Below, in pieces: positions 17,522-27,602 of a stretch of 64,000 nucleotides of DNA. The notes under the pieces were generated by a model that made no database searches, was not told where the DNA came from, and saw only the letters and a list, made by a program, of their open reading frames with translations. Every line of letters begins with the position of its first letter. Within the stretch, counting starts at the first letter, position 1. The position numbers and the translations under genes were made by a program. The stretch comes from JBIQJD01 sp044507695 (GTDB lineage Bacteria; Bacteroidota; Ignavibacteria; Ignavibacteriales; Ignavibacteriaceae), in assembly GCA_044507695.1 (NCBI GenBank), contig JBIQJD010000013.1, positions 1 to 64,000 of the forward strand, written 5' to 3'.

Positions 17522-18868
17522 TCAGGTAAGAATTTTCTGAACGGCGGAGATTAAATTTTCAACCACAATTATTTTTGAGCTGCCGGATTTAATCCCCTTC
17601 ATATTATTTTGGGGAATTATTATCCTTTCAAAACCAAGCTTTTCTGCTTCCTGAATTCGTTTTTCAATATTGCTGACGCTTCTTATTTCACCGCTTAAAC
17701 CAACCTCACCAATTACAACTGCTTGATTATCAGCCGGTTTATCGAGCAAACTGGAAGCAATACTGCAGCAAACCGCAAGATCAACGGCTGGCTCATCAAT
17801 CTTTACGCCGCCTGCCATATTTAAAAAAACATTGTTGGCAGAAAGCCTGTAGCCTGCACGCTTTTCAAGCACTGCAAGAAGAATTGACAATCTTCTGTAA
17901 TCAAATCCCGTTGCTACTCTTTGCGGATTGCCGTAGCTGGATGGAGTAACAAGCGCCTGAACTTCTAGTAATATCGGTCTTGTACCTTCCATGCTTGATG
18001 TAATAACAGAACCGGAAACTTCCTTTTCACGTTCACTTAAAAAAAGTTCACTTGGATTTTTAACTTCACGGAGCCCGCTGTCAAACATTTCAAAAATTCC
18101 AATCTCATTTGTACTGCCGAACCTGTTTTTTTGCGCACGTAAAATTCTGAATGCGTGATGCGATTCTCCTTCAAATTGTATTACTGTATCAACCATGTGC
18201 TCTAAGATTTTTGGTCCGGCAATTACACCTTCTTTTGTAACATGGCCAACAATAATAACGCAGTAATGTTTTCTTTTTGCTTCTTCAATAAGAAGTGATG
18301 CACACTCGCGGATTTGTGTTACTGTTCCGGCAGAATTTTCATACTCGCTTCTGTGCATTGTTTGAATTGAATCAATTACAACTACTGAAGGAGTAAGATT
18401 ATTTATTGCGGCAATTATTGTATTAAGATCAGTTTCAGCTAGAACGTAAAAATTTTCTGAACTAATCTTAAGCCGGGAAGCGCGAATTTTTATTTGTTTT
18501 GATGATTCCTCACCTGTTACATAAAGTACTTCTTCTTTTATGTTTGATGCTGCCTGCATCGCAAGTGTTGATTTTCCAATTCCCGGATCACCGCCGAGCA
18601 ATATTACGGAGCCAGGCATTAAACCGCCGCCGAGAACTCTGTCAAATTCGGTTATACCGGTTTTAATTCTTTCTTCTTCTGCCGCAGAAATATCTTTGAT
18701 TGAGTTGATTGAAATATCATTAATTAAGCGGGAAGATTTTTTCTTTGTGGTCTCTGCAAGTTCTTCGGTAAATGAATTCCAGCTTTCGCATTCCGGGCAT
18801 TTACCTATCCAGCGTAAAGATTCATATCCGCATTTTGAACAGATATATTTAATTTTTGATTTAGACAA
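17522..18868 (-). CDS. radA: DNA repair protein RadA
   Basis: RadA/Sms is a RecA-related helicase that helps branch migration in recombination. The N-terminal zinc finger uses C10, C13, C24 and C27, the Walker A is GDPGIGKST (residues 93-101), KNRFGS is the RadA signature, and the C-terminal third is the Lon-like domain. At 448 residues it is full length. It lies immediately after alaS with only one base between stop and start, so the two are surely co-transcribed. Confidence 0.97.
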   Translation of the reverse strand: MSKSKIKYICSKCGYESLRWIGKCPECESWNSFTEELAETTKKKSSRLINDISINSIKDISAAEEERIKTGITEFDRVLGGGLMPGSVILLGGDPGIGKSTLAMQAASNIKEEVLYVTGEESSKQIKIRASRLKISSENFYVLAETDLNTIIAAINNLTPSVVVIDSIQTMHRSEYENSAGTVTQIRECASLLIEEAKRKHYCVIIVGHVTKEGVIAGPKILEHMVDTVIQFEGESHHAFRILRAQKNRFGSTNEIGIFEMFDSGLREVKNPSELFLSEREKEVSGSVITSSMEGTRPILLEVQALVTPSSYGNPQRVATGFDYRRLSILLAVLEKRAGYRLSANNVFLNMAGGVKIDEPAVDLAVCCSIASSLLDKPADNQAVVIGEVGLSGEIRSVSNIEKRIQEAEKLGFERIIIPQNNMKGIKSGSSKIIVVENLISAVQKILT

Positions 18869-18869
18869 T

Positions 18870-21455
18870 TTACGCGTTCATTTTAGAAATTAATTGTTCA
18901 ACTTCACTTAAGGCGTGTGGAATTTGTGAAACATCTTTACCGCCGGCAGTGGCAAGATGAGGTCTTCCGCCGCCGCCGCCGCCAACCAGTTTTGCAAGTT
19001 CACCCACAATTTTTCCGGCACTTAATTTTCTTTCTTTTATAAGATCATCACTTACAACACAAACAATTCCAACCTTGCCTTCAATTTCTGAAATGAGAAC
19101 TCCGATCCCGGATTTTATTTTATTTCTCAGTTCATCGCCAAATGATTTCAGTTCATCCATATTCTCTGCGTTAATGCGTGATTTATAAATCTTCATTTCC
19201 CCAACTTCTGAGAATGAAGTGAGAACTGAATCTATCTGGCCAAGTTTACTTTTTAATTTTAATTCTGCTATTTCTTTTTCAAGTCTTTTTCTTGATTCAA
19301 GCAGTTCAAACATTTTTTCATCATTATGCTTGATAAGTTCAAGCTGCTGATGTATGTATTTTTCTACTCCGGCGCCGGTTACTGCTTCTATTCTTCTAAC
19401 ACCGCTTGCAATTGATGATTCACTTATAAATTTGAACAGACCGATTTCCGAAGAATTTTTTACATGCGTGCCGCCGCAGAATTCCATACTAAAATCACCG
19501 AACTGTACTACATTCACTTTATCACCGTACTTATCACCAAAAAACATTAATGCGCCCATCTTTTTTGCTTCATTAAACGGAATGTTGCGGTGATGCTGAA
19601 GCGGAATATTTTTTCTTAATTCTTCATTAACAAGAGATTCAATTTCACGGATTTCAGATTCACTTAATTTTGCAAAATGAGTAAAATCAAATCTCAATCT
19701 ATCAGGACCAACATACGAGCCTGCCTGCTGAACATGCGTACCAATAATTTTTCTTAACGCTGCATGAAGAAAATGAGTTGCAGAATGATTACGCATTATA
19801 TCCCATCTGCGGATTGAATCAACTTCAGCAATTACTTCAATGCCAGGTTGAATTATACTTGCAGCATCATTTTGTAAAACGTGAACAGTTTTATTCTGAA
19901 CCTTTGTAACATCAACAACATCAATTTTTGTGCTGCCTGTTATTATTTTACCAAGATCGTCAATCTGCCCGCCGGCTTCCACATAAAAAGGTGTGCGGTT
20001 AAGAATTACAAGCTCTGATGATTCATCTTTTTTATATCCAATAATTTTTGCTGATGATTTCAGTTCATCATAACCTGTAAATTCACTTTGTTCATCAATT
20101 AATTCAAATGATGAAAGGTCATTCAAATTAACATTTACAGATGCAAATTTATCTTTGGATGCTTCTCTTCCGCGCTCGCGCTGTGATTCCATTAATTTGG
20201 TAAATCCGGCTTCATCAATTGTAAATCCTTTTTCTTTTGCCATTACATTTGTAAGATCAACCGGAAAGCCGTATGTATCATAAAGTTTAAAAACTTCATC
20301 ACCGGGAATTAATTTTTTGTTTTGGGAAGATAATTTTTTTATTATCTCTTCAAACAATTCAATTCCTCTATCCAGAGTTGTGTTAAAGCTTTCCTCTTCA
20401 GCTTTAATTACTTTCTTTACATAGTCTTTCTTTTCAACAATTTCAGGAAAAACATTTCCCATTATTTCACAAAGAACATCAACAAGTTCAAAGAGGAATG
20501 GTTTGTTGAAGTTCAATTTTCTTCCGTAACGTGCAGCTCTTCTTAAAATTCTCCGCAGCACATATCCTCTTCCATCATTTCCGGGAACAGCGCCGTCAGT
20601 TATTGCAAATGTTAATGTGCGTATATGATCAGCAATTACACGCATTGCAATTTTGTGTTCTTCAATCTCGTAAGTTTTTCCGCTTAATGATGCAATTGCG
20701 TTTATAAGTGGGGTGAAAACATCGGTATCATAATTTGATTTTTTATTTTGAAGTACTGCGCATATTCTCTCAAACCCCATTCCCGTATCAACATGTTTTG
20801 ATGGAAGCTCTGTTAGTTTACCGGATTCATCCCTGTTGTATTGAATAAAAACGAGATTCCAGATTTCAATGCATTCCGGTACTCCGGCATTTACCCATTT
20901 AGGATTATCATAATCTTCGCCAATGTTAATGTGAATTTCAGAGCACGGACCGCATGGACCTGTTTCACCCATTTCCCAGAAATTATCTTTTTCATCAAAT
21001 TTTAAAATGTGTTTATGGTTTATATCTGTTTTGGTTTTCCAGAAATTATAGGCTTCATCATCTGTGCGGTAAATAGTTGCCCAAAGTCTTTCTTTCGGTA
21101 GTTTCCATACATCTGTTAAAAGCTCCCACGCCCATTGAATTGCTTCTGCTTTATAGTAATCACCAAAAGACCAGTTGCCGAGCATTTCAAAAAACGTATG
21201 ATGATAGGTATCATGTCCAACCTCTTCAAGATCATTATGTTTGCCGCTCACACGGATAACTTTTTGTGTATCAGCGGCCCTTTTATATGAGCGTGTGCCG
21301 GTTCCTAAAAAAACATCTTTAAACTGGTTCATTCCGGCATTTGTAAAAAGAAGGGTAGGATCATCAAACGGAACTACCGGTGAGCTGTGAACTATTCTGT
21401 GGTCTTTATTTTTAAAAAAGTTTAGAAACTGCTGTCTGATTTCGGTTGAGGTCAT
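18870..21455 (-). CDS. alaS: Alanyl-tRNA synthetase
   Basis: AlaRS charges tRNA-Ala and edits mischarged Ser and Gly. The N-terminal FLNFFKNKDHRIVHSSPVVP and FTNAGMNQFKDVFLG blocks are the class II catalytic domain. HSATHFLHAALR and EFCGGTHV are the editing-site metal ligands, and the C-terminal glycine-rich GGGGGGRPHLATAGGK belongs to the C-Ala domain. The 861-residue length is standard. It is the first gene of the alaS-radA pair and is divergent from the ECF sigma gene at 21592. Confidence 0.98.
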   Translation of the reverse strand: MTSTEIRQQFLNFFKNKDHRIVHSSPVVPFDDPTLLFTNAGMNQFKDVFLGTGTRSYKRAADTQKVIRVSGKHNDLEEVGHDTYHHTFFEMLGNWSFGDYYKAEAIQWAWELLTDVWKLPKERLWATIYRTDDEAYNFWKTKTDINHKHILKFDEKDNFWEMGETGPCGPCSEIHINIGEDYDNPKWVNAGVPECIEIWNLVFIQYNRDESGKLTELPSKHVDTGMGFERICAVLQNKKSNYDTDVFTPLINAIASLSGKTYEIEEHKIAMRVIADHIRTLTFAITDGAVPGNDGRGYVLRRILRRAARYGRKLNFNKPFLFELVDVLCEIMGNVFPEIVEKKDYVKKVIKAEEESFNTTLDRGIELFEEIIKKLSSQNKKLIPGDEVFKLYDTYGFPVDLTNVMAKEKGFTIDEAGFTKLMESQRERGREASKDKFASVNVNLNDLSSFELIDEQSEFTGYDELKSSAKIIGYKKDESSELVILNRTPFYVEAGGQIDDLGKIITGSTKIDVVDVTKVQNKTVHVLQNDAASIIQPGIEVIAEVDSIRRWDIMRNHSATHFLHAALRKIIGTHVQQAGSYVGPDRLRFDFTHFAKLSESEIREIESLVNEELRKNIPLQHHRNIPFNEAKKMGALMFFGDKYGDKVNVVQFGDFSMEFCGGTHVKNSSEIGLFKFISESSIASGVRRIEAVTGAGVEKYIHQQLELIKHNDEKMFELLESRKRLEKEIAELKLKSKLGQIDSVLTSFSEVGEMKIYKSRINAENMDELKSFGDELRNKIKSGIGVLISEIEGKVGIVCVVSDDLIKERKLSAGKIVGELAKLVGGGGGGRPHLATAGGKDVSQIPHALSEVEQLISKMNA

Positions 21456-21531
21456 AAAATCTCTTAATTAAATAAGGTTTAAAGATAACAAAAAAAATGG
21501 ATTTCGGTTTTTAAGAGCAGCTCCATATTCA

Positions 21532-21562
21532 TTGCTTTTTACTCATCATACATTTACTTTTG
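21532..21562 (+). promoter_or_regulatory. Bacteroidota-type promoter of the ECF sigma operon
   Basis: TTG, a 20-base spacer and TACTTTTG end 29 bases before the sigma gene ATG at 21592. This implies housekeeping transcription of the sigma/anti-sigma pair. Confidence 0.5.
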
Positions 21563-21591
21563 CATAACATTATTAAGAATAAACAATTTAC

Positions 21592-22167
21592 ATGGCTATA
21601 ACGCCTTCTACCGATATCGAACTGATGCAAAGAGTTGCCGGTTATGATTCTAAGGCGCTGGAAGCACTCTATAACCGTTATTCTCCCATTCTTTACACAC
21701 TAATTAAAAAGATTGTAAATGATCAGAAAATTGCAGAAGAAGTGCTTACAGATGTTTTTGTAATTATCTGGCGGAAGATTAATTTTTTTGATTTCAGTAC
21801 AAAGAATGTTTATACCTGGCTTATTTCTCTTGCAAGAAATAAAGCTGTTGATACTTTAAGAAGGCATCGTTCAGATCCTGTTGAAGAATATACGGAAGAG
21901 TATGAAAACCATTTCATTATTCCACAGCTTTCTCATGAGATTGATTCACTTGATCTGAAAACCGCACTGAATATAAAGGATAGTGTTGAAAAGGCATTGA
22001 ACAGGCTTACAGATGCACAGCAGTATGTAATTTATCTTGCTTATTATGAAGGATTAACCGAAAAAGAGATTGCAGCAAAATTGAATATTCCTCTGGCAAC
22101 AGTTAAATCAAAGATCAAAATTGCCTCCAGTAATCTTAAAGAAAACCTGATTAGAGGTGATGCGTAA
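21592..22167 (+). CDS. ECF-family RNA polymerase sigma factor
   Basis: The 191-residue protein has region 2 (LEALYNRYSPILYTLIKKI, then EEVLTDVFVIIWRK and the DTLRRHR recognition edge) and region 4 (YLAYYEGLTEKEIAAKLNIP, then TVKSKIKIASSNLKE helix-turn-helix). There is no region 3, as usual for extracytoplasmic-function sigmas. The RskA-type anti-sigma gene starts at the next base after its stop, so translation may be coupled. Confidence 0.92.
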   Translation: MAITPSTDIELMQRVAGYDSKALEALYNRYSPILYTLIKKIVNDQKIAEEVLTDVFVIIWRKINFFDFSTKNVYTWLISLARNKAVDTLRRHRSDPVEEYTEEYENHFIIPQLSHEIDSLDLKTALNIKDSVEKALNRLTDAQQYVIYLAYYEGLTEKEIAAKLNIPLATVKSKIKIASSNLKENLIRGDA

Positions 22168-23493
22168 ATGACGACCAGGAAGGAATATTATGAACAGCTT
22201 CAAGCGTACGCATTAGGCTGTCTTGATAAAAATGATTTTCGTAATCTTCGTAATTACATTCACTCCGGAGAAGAATATCCCTGGCAGGAATTGGGGGAAT
22301 ATCAGAATTTAAGTGCGCTTCTTCCTTCTATTTTAAAAATAGAAATGCCTGATCCGCAGTTAAAAGATAAAGTTGCAAGAAAACTTTACAGAATAAGGGA
22401 TGAAATAAGAGCGAAGAAAACTTCTGAATTTGGCGCTGCCAGAGTTTCCACTCCGCCGCTTCCACCGGAACCGCCGCAGCCTGTTTATGATGAACCCGAA
22501 ACTTCAATGTATGAAGATCCTGCATCATACGATGAACCAGCTTCTGAAGAGAATGATTTACAGGCGTATGACGAAGAGATTACACCGGCTGAAAACGCTC
22601 CCGCTGATGATATATATTCTCATATGGTTTTTGAACAGGAACCTGAACTTCATGAGTTAAATAAAGAATCTGAACAAGAAGAGATTCAGGAAGAAGAGCC
22701 GAAGCAGTTTTCTGATTTTGAAATTGTAACACCATCAAGAAAATCTTCTGATTTTTTCAGACCATCACAGGAAACACAAATATTTGAACGTGAAAGACAA
22801 ATGCGTGCGGAAAACCAGGCTCCGCTTGAAGATGAGAATACGGAACCGCAGCAAGAAGAAGATGATTTTTATAAAGAAGAAAATCAGATTCAGCATGAAG
22901 AAGAAGTTTTTCCGCCGAAAAAGAAATTTTCCCGCAAAAGATATCTTGATACCGGTGAAGAAGTTTCTGAAAAGAAAACATCTTTTGCAGTAATTGCTTT
23001 AACAATTCTTACTATTATAGTATTGGCGGGAGGAATTTTCGCTTATCTGTCTATTTCATCGGATGTAAAGAAATATCAATCAGAAGTTGAAAAACTTAAC
23101 GCTGAACTTCAGGGATTAACAGAAAAGACTGATGATACAAAAGATCTGCAGAAAATACTTGCCGAGAGAGATACAAAAATAATTAATCTCAGCAGCAGCG
23201 GAAATTCAGGGTACGGCAAACTTATAATTAACTTAGATCAAAGCCGCGGATATTTGCAGCTTGGCGGAATGCCCGAACCCAACGCCGGTAATTCCTATCA
23301 GCTCTGGATAAATACCGGCAGAAATAATTATATCTCACTTGGATTATTTAACAGCAGCGGTGCGGTTGATTATTATCCAGTTGATCTTCCGGAAATTTCC
23401 AATCCAAATGAAATTAAAATCCTTCTCACAGAAGAACCTTCACCCGGATCAGAAAAGCCGGGCAGAAAAGTTCATTTAACCGGATCGTTATAA
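22168..23493 (+). CDS. Membrane anti-sigma factor with RskA-type C-terminal domain
   Basis: The N-terminal 80 residues form the cytoplasmic sigma-binding part (YALGCLDKNDFRNLRNYIHS). A very acidic, Pro/Gln/Glu-rich linker runs from about residue 90 to 265. One membrane span is at 272-295 (AVIALTILTIIVLAGGIFAY), followed by a short coiled coil, and the periplasmic RskA domain covers about 348-441 (YGKLIINLDQ, GGMPEPNAGNSYQLWI). At 441 residues it is much longer than typical RskA (about 230-260), owing to the linker. Its last six bases overlap the convergent membrane protein gene. Confidence 0.88.
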   Translation: MTTRKEYYEQLQAYALGCLDKNDFRNLRNYIHSGEEYPWQELGEYQNLSALLPSILKIEMPDPQLKDKVARKLYRIRDEIRAKKTSEFGAARVSTPPLPPEPPQPVYDEPETSMYEDPASYDEPASEENDLQAYDEEITPAENAPADDIYSHMVFEQEPELHELNKESEQEEIQEEEPKQFSDFEIVTPSRKSSDFFRPSQETQIFERERQMRAENQAPLEDENTEPQQEEDDFYKEENQIQHEEEVFPPKKKFSRKRYLDTGEEVSEKKTSFAVIALTILTIIVLAGGIFAYLSISSDVKKYQSEVEKLNAELQGLTEKTDDTKDLQKILAERDTKIINLSSSGNSGYGKLIINLDQSRGYLQLGGMPEPNAGNSYQLWINTGRNNYISLGLFNSSGAVDYYPVDLPEISNPNEIKILLTEEPSPGSEKPGRKVHLTGSL

Positions 23494-24009
23494 ACCCCTG
23501 TTATTTTTTTCTTCTTTTCTCAAAAACCAAATTATTGCTGCAAGAATTATTGCAACCGGCCAGTACTTTTGTATAATATACCATAGAGAAATAAAGTAGG
23601 ATGAAGCTTCAACAGTTCCTAATATAAATGCGGAAAAAACTCCAAGTAAAATAAACACAACAGAAATAACAAGAAGCAGAATATTATATATATCATCTAT
23701 GAACAGCATTAAAAATCCTGCACCGGAAATAAACATAAATGATGGTATAATTAATTTTTCCGGTTCGGTGAAATCAAAATTATTAATTAGAAAGAAGACT
23801 AATCCGCACAGAAAAATAACAGTGCCAACAAAAAGTGCTGCTTTTTTATTCCTGCCAAATGAAAGATAAACAAGACTGATGCCGTAAAAAATTAAAGCAT
23901 AGCTAAAAATTTCAGGAATAGAAAATTCTATTATTCCAAAAAATTTAAGCAGGAGGGATAATCCCAAAAAAATCAGCAGATAAAATAAAACAGGATGATG
24001 GCTGTTCAA
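23488..24009 (-). CDS. Polytopic membrane protein, LiaI/LiaF-like
   Basis: The 173 residues are almost entirely hydrophobic, with five or so spans (LFYLLIFLGLSLLLKFFGII, then ALIFYGISLVYL, LFVGTVIFLCGLVFFLI, LLLVISVVFILLGVFSAFIL and WPVAIILAAIIWFL) and a basic C-terminal tail. The YWP plus short-loop pattern resembles the DUF5668/LiaF N-terminal transmembrane region. Function unknown. It overlaps the anti-sigma gene end to end by six bases and is followed upstream by arginase. Confidence 0.7.
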   Translation of the reverse strand: MNSHHPVLFYLLIFLGLSLLLKFFGIIEFSIPEIFSYALIFYGISLVYLSFGRNKKAALFVGTVIFLCGLVFFLINNFDFTEPEKLIIPSFMFISGAGFLMLFIDDIYNILLLVISVVFILLGVFSAFILGTVEASSYFISLWYIIQKYWPVAIILAAIIWFLRKEEKNNRGL

Positions 24010-24036
24010 TATTATTCTTATAAATGAATAGATAAA

Positions 24037-24960
24037 TTAAAGAATTCTCTGCCCCATGCTGGAAGCTATAACTCCTGATGCAAATACCGCGCTCTTATTT
24101 TTATCATCTAAAATAGGATTTACCTCCGTAACTTCAAGTGAGGACATACATCCGCATTCGGCAATTGCTTCCATTAAAAGATGTGTTTCCCTGAAACTTA
24201 ATCCGCCCGGTACGGGAGTTCCGACACCTGGTGCAACAGTAGGATCAACACTATCCAGATCAAAACTAACATGTATGTGATCAACCTTTTCTTTGAACTG
24301 TTTCAGAATGCGTGAGATTACTCTGTGAATGCCGAGCTTATCTATTTCAGACATTGTATAAACAGGAAGACCAATTTTTTTAATGTTAATTTTTTCAAGT
24401 TCATCAATGCTGCGTGTTCCTATCAAAGCGCAGTTTTCAGGTTTTACTTTCGGGCTGAAGCCGTAAAAGTTCACAAGTTTTTCATGTCCCAATCCTAAAG
24501 ATGCAGCCAGCGGCATTCCGTGAATATTACCTGATGGAGTAGTTTTATCTGTGTTCATATCTGCGTGTGCATCAATCCAAATTACGCCAAGCTCAAGATT
24601 GTGCTTTTTGCAGTAAGATGAAATTCCGGCAATTGAACCAAGCGCCATCGAATGATCTCCGCCGATACAAAGCGGAAATTGTTCTTTCTCAAGAACCTGT
24701 TCAACTTTTTTTGCAAGTTTTTGAGAAGTTTTTAAAATCTCTGTTAAATATTTGAGTTTGGGATTTCTTACTTTCTGCTGTTCGGGAATCTGAATATTAA
24801 TATCCCCGCTGTCAATCACTTTATAACCAAGTACTTCAAGTTTTTCCTGAAGATCAGCAATTCTAACTGCAGAAGGCCCCATATCAACGCCTCTTCTGTC
24901 AGCTCCAAGATCCATCGGAAAACCGATAATGTTTACAACCTTCGTTTGTGATTTTTTCAT
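24037..24960 (-). CDS. rocF: Arginase
   Basis: Arginase hydrolyses L-arginine to ornithine and urea with a dimanganese centre. The motifs CIGGDHSMA, WIDAHADMNT and SFDLDSVDPTVAPG supply the metal ligands, SGNIHGMPLA is the substrate loop typical of true arginases, and EVTEVNP lies near the end. The 307-residue length fits. Agmatinase is less likely because the SGNIHGMP loop is arginase-like. Confidence 0.93.
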   Translation of the reverse strand: MKKSQTKVVNIIGFPMDLGADRRGVDMGPSAVRIADLQEKLEVLGYKVIDSGDINIQIPEQQKVRNPKLKYLTEILKTSQKLAKKVEQVLEKEQFPLCIGGDHSMALGSIAGISSYCKKHNLELGVIWIDAHADMNTDKTTPSGNIHGMPLAASLGLGHEKLVNFYGFSPKVKPENCALIGTRSIDELEKINIKKIGLPVYTMSEIDKLGIHRVISRILKQFKEKVDHIHVSFDLDSVDPTVAPGVGTPVPGGLSFRETHLLMEAIAECGCMSSLEVTEVNPILDDKNKSAVFASGVIASSMGQRIL

Positions 24961-25100
24961 AAATTCTTTTGTATAATTATAGAATAATTCAAATTAAAAA
25001 GATAAAGCAATTTTGGCAACGTAAATATCTTATCAAATCTTCCGCATAATTCTTATATTTTGATTTCTGAAACAAATTTTCTTAATAAAACATTACATAC

Positions 25101-26453
25101 ATGATATCATACAAAGAAGAACCCGGATTAAGCGTTGGAATCCTTTCTGAAAATAAATTTGAATTTGAACTTTACGGTGATTTTAAATCAGAAGGTTTTA
25201 AGCATAATTTCAGCGGAAGATTTTCCGCAGAACTTATTGACGACAGAATTGTTATAAAAAGGGGAAATGAAAAACTTGAAGTATCAAACGAAATTACTTT
25301 TGAACCGCAGGATATAGAACTTGAATCTTTTCTTTTAAAAGATGTAACAATTGGTGTGCAGTTTCACTGGCAAAGAAAAGAAAAACAAAGATTTACAGGC
25401 TCACTTAAACTTCTTAAAGGTAACGGCAAAATTACCGCAATAAATATCCTTCCTGTTGAAAGTTACCTGGTCTCAGTTATTTCTTCAGAGATGAGCGCAA
25501 AATGTTCGCTTCAATTATTAAAAGCTCACGCAATTGTTTCAAGAAGCTGGCTGCTGGCACAGATGGAAAAATCAAAAGAAATCAAAAAGAAAAAAGCAGC
25601 TTACACTTCTACATTTGAAAATGAAGATGAACACATAAGATGGTTTGACAGGGAAGACCATACAACATTTGATGTTTGCGCTGATGATCATTGCCAGCGC
25701 TACCAGGGAATTACAAAGGTATTTACAGATGTTGCACGCCGTGCAGTTAGCGAAACAAAAGGAATTGTGCTTGTGAGCGGAGATCAATTATGCGATACAA
25801 GATATTCAAAATCATGCGGCGGTGTAAGTGAATCATTTGAGAATGTGTGGGAGCCGGTAAAGTATAATTATCTTTCATCAATTGTTGATTATAAATTTGA
25901 ACCTGAAAATTATGATCTGAATTTTAATAATGAACAAAATGCAGTAAAGTGGATTAAAGGAAATCCGCCTGCATACTGTAATACAACAGATAAAAAAATT
26001 CTTGCACAGATTCTTTTGGATTATGATCAGGAAACAACTGATTTCTACCGCTGGAAAATTGAATATTCTCAAAAAGAATTATCAGAATTAATTATAAAGA
26101 AAAGCGGAATTGATTACGGTGAAGTTTTAGATTTAATTCCGGTTGAAAGGGGAAAATCATCAAGACTTATAAAGCTGAAAATTGTGGGAACTAAAAAAAC
26201 AATGACGATAGGAAAAGAACTTGAGATAAGAAGAACACTTTCCGAATCACACTTATACAGTTCTGCAATTGTGATTGAAAAATCAGAAGTAATAAATAAT
26301 GTTCCTCAGAAATTTACAATATACGGAGCCGGATGGGGACACGGAGTTGGGCTTTGCCAGATTGGCGCCGCTGTTATGGCAGAGAAAGGCCATGAGTTTG
26401 ATGAAATTCTTCTTCATTATTTTACCGATGCAAAACTGAAGAAAATTTATTGA
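25101..26453 (+). CDS. SpoIID/LytB-domain protein without visible signal peptide
   Basis: The SpoIID/LytB fold is clear: NILPVESYLVSVISSEMSA, with the conserved catalytic-type glutamate at E130, KAHAIVSRSW, TRYSKSCGGVSE and the C-terminal GAGWGHGVGLCQIGA. SpoIID is a lytic transglycosylase that cuts peptidoglycan lacking stem peptides. Here the N-terminus (MISYKEEPGLSVGIL) has no hydrophobic segment, so export is not evident. Its stop overlaps the region where the GT4 gene starts, making this the first gene of a five-gene same-strand run. Confidence 0.88.
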   Translation: MISYKEEPGLSVGILSENKFEFELYGDFKSEGFKHNFSGRFSAELIDDRIVIKRGNEKLEVSNEITFEPQDIELESFLLKDVTIGVQFHWQRKEKQRFTGSLKLLKGNGKITAINILPVESYLVSVISSEMSAKCSLQLLKAHAIVSRSWLLAQMEKSKEIKKKKAAYTSTFENEDEHIRWFDREDHTTFDVCADDHCQRYQGITKVFTDVARRAVSETKGIVLVSGDQLCDTRYSKSCGGVSESFENVWEPVKYNYLSSIVDYKFEPENYDLNFNNEQNAVKWIKGNPPAYCNTTDKKILAQILLDYDQETTDFYRWKIEYSQKELSELIIKKSGIDYGEVLDLIPVERGKSSRLIKLKIVGTKKTMTIGKELEIRRTLSESHLYSSAIVIEKSEVINNVPQKFTIYGAGWGHGVGLCQIGAAVMAEKGHEFDEILLHYFTDAKLKKIY

Positions 26454-26455
26454 AA

Positions 26456-27568
26456 ATGAAGATTCTTTATTCCTGTTTATCCAAAAGCTGGGGCGGTATG
26501 GAAATGTTTACGCTTACGGCGGTTAAGCAGCTTTTAAATAGAAACATTAATGTTGAACTTTTGTGTACTGCCGAGTCAAGAATTCATATTGAAGCAAATA
26601 ATCTTGGTTTGATTTTGCACCCGGTTAATGCCTCCGGATATTTTCATCCGTTTACAATTTTAAAATTATCATCAATCATCAGGCGCGGTGAGTATGATTT
26701 AATTCATACACAGGCATCAAAAGATTTATGGCAGATTGTTCCCGCATTAAAATTATTAAAAAAGAAAATTCCGGTTATACTTACAAAACAGCTTGGTTCA
26801 TTTATTGTTAAAAAAGATTTTCTTCATAAATGGATTTACAATTCCGTAACTCTTGCATTTGCAATAAGCAGTGTAATCAAAAAAAATCTCATTGAAACTA
26901 CGCCGCTTCCTGAAGGAAAAATAAAAATTCTTCATAACGGAATTGATGTTGAAAAATTTAATCCCGCAAATGTTGATTCTAATAAAGTAAGAAATGAATT
27001 TGGCATTAAACAAAATGAAATACTGATTGGTATGCTTGCAAGATTCAGTCCTGGGAAAGGGCATGAAATTTTTCTTGAAGCTGCAAAAAATTTATCAGCA
27101 AAGTTTGATAATTTAAAATTCATGATTGTTGGTGAAGCAAGCCGCGGTGAAAATGAATATGAAAATAAAATCAAAAAAATAGCCGGTGAAAAGAAAAATA
27201 TAATATTTACAGGTTTCCGCGGTGATACACCGGAAGTGCTTGCCGCACTGGATATATTTGTTTTTCCTTCTCATGCTGAAGCATTTGGAATAGCACTTGC
27301 AGAAGCAATGGCAATGGGAAAGCCCGCGGCAGCTTCCAATTCGGATGGAATTTTAGATCTTGTAGTTGATGGCGAAACCGGATTTCTTTTTGAAAATAAA
27401 AATGCTGCTGATCTTGAAAACAAAATTGAGGAATTAATTAAATCTGCTGAGAAAAGAAAAAAATTTGGTGAAGCAGCGCGTAAAAGAGCAGTAGAATATT
27501 TTAATATAGAAGTTCTTACAGATAAAGTGATTGAAGAATACAAAAAAATATTGAACAAACAGAACTGA
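26456..27568 (+). CDS. Glycosyltransferase family 4
   Basis: The GT-B fold is shown by the N-terminal LYSCLSKSWGGMEMF and the C-terminal donor site with RFSPGKGHEIF, EAFGIALAEAMAMGKP and DLVVDGETGFLF. GT4 enzymes are retaining and use nucleotide sugars. The frame can open at a TTG at 26450 that overlaps the SpoIID stop; I take the ATG at 26456, two bases after it. No membrane span is seen. Acceptor unknown; the context suggests a cell-envelope or periplasmic glycan. Confidence 0.88.
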   Translation: MKILYSCLSKSWGGMEMFTLTAVKQLLNRNINVELLCTAESRIHIEANNLGLILHPVNASGYFHPFTILKLSSIIRRGEYDLIHTQASKDLWQIVPALKLLKKKIPVILTKQLGSFIVKKDFLHKWIYNSVTLAFAISSVIKKNLIETTPLPEGKIKILHNGIDVEKFNPANVDSNKVRNEFGIKQNEILIGMLARFSPGKGHEIFLEAAKNLSAKFDNLKFMIVGEASRGENEYENKIKKIAGEKKNIIFTGFRGDTPEVLAALDIFVFPSHAEAFGIALAEAMAMGKPAAASNSDGILDLVVDGETGFLFENKNAADLENKIEELIKSAEKRKKFGEAARKRAVEYFNIEVLTDKVIEEYKKILNKQN

Positions 27569-27602
27569 TCATTTAAATTCCTTAAAAATAATGGAGGATA
27601 AA

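Noticed and set aside
18540..18893. 117-codon plus-strand open frame opposite radA
   Set aside because: It lies wholly over radA and mirrors its codon pattern; no ribosome site or family.
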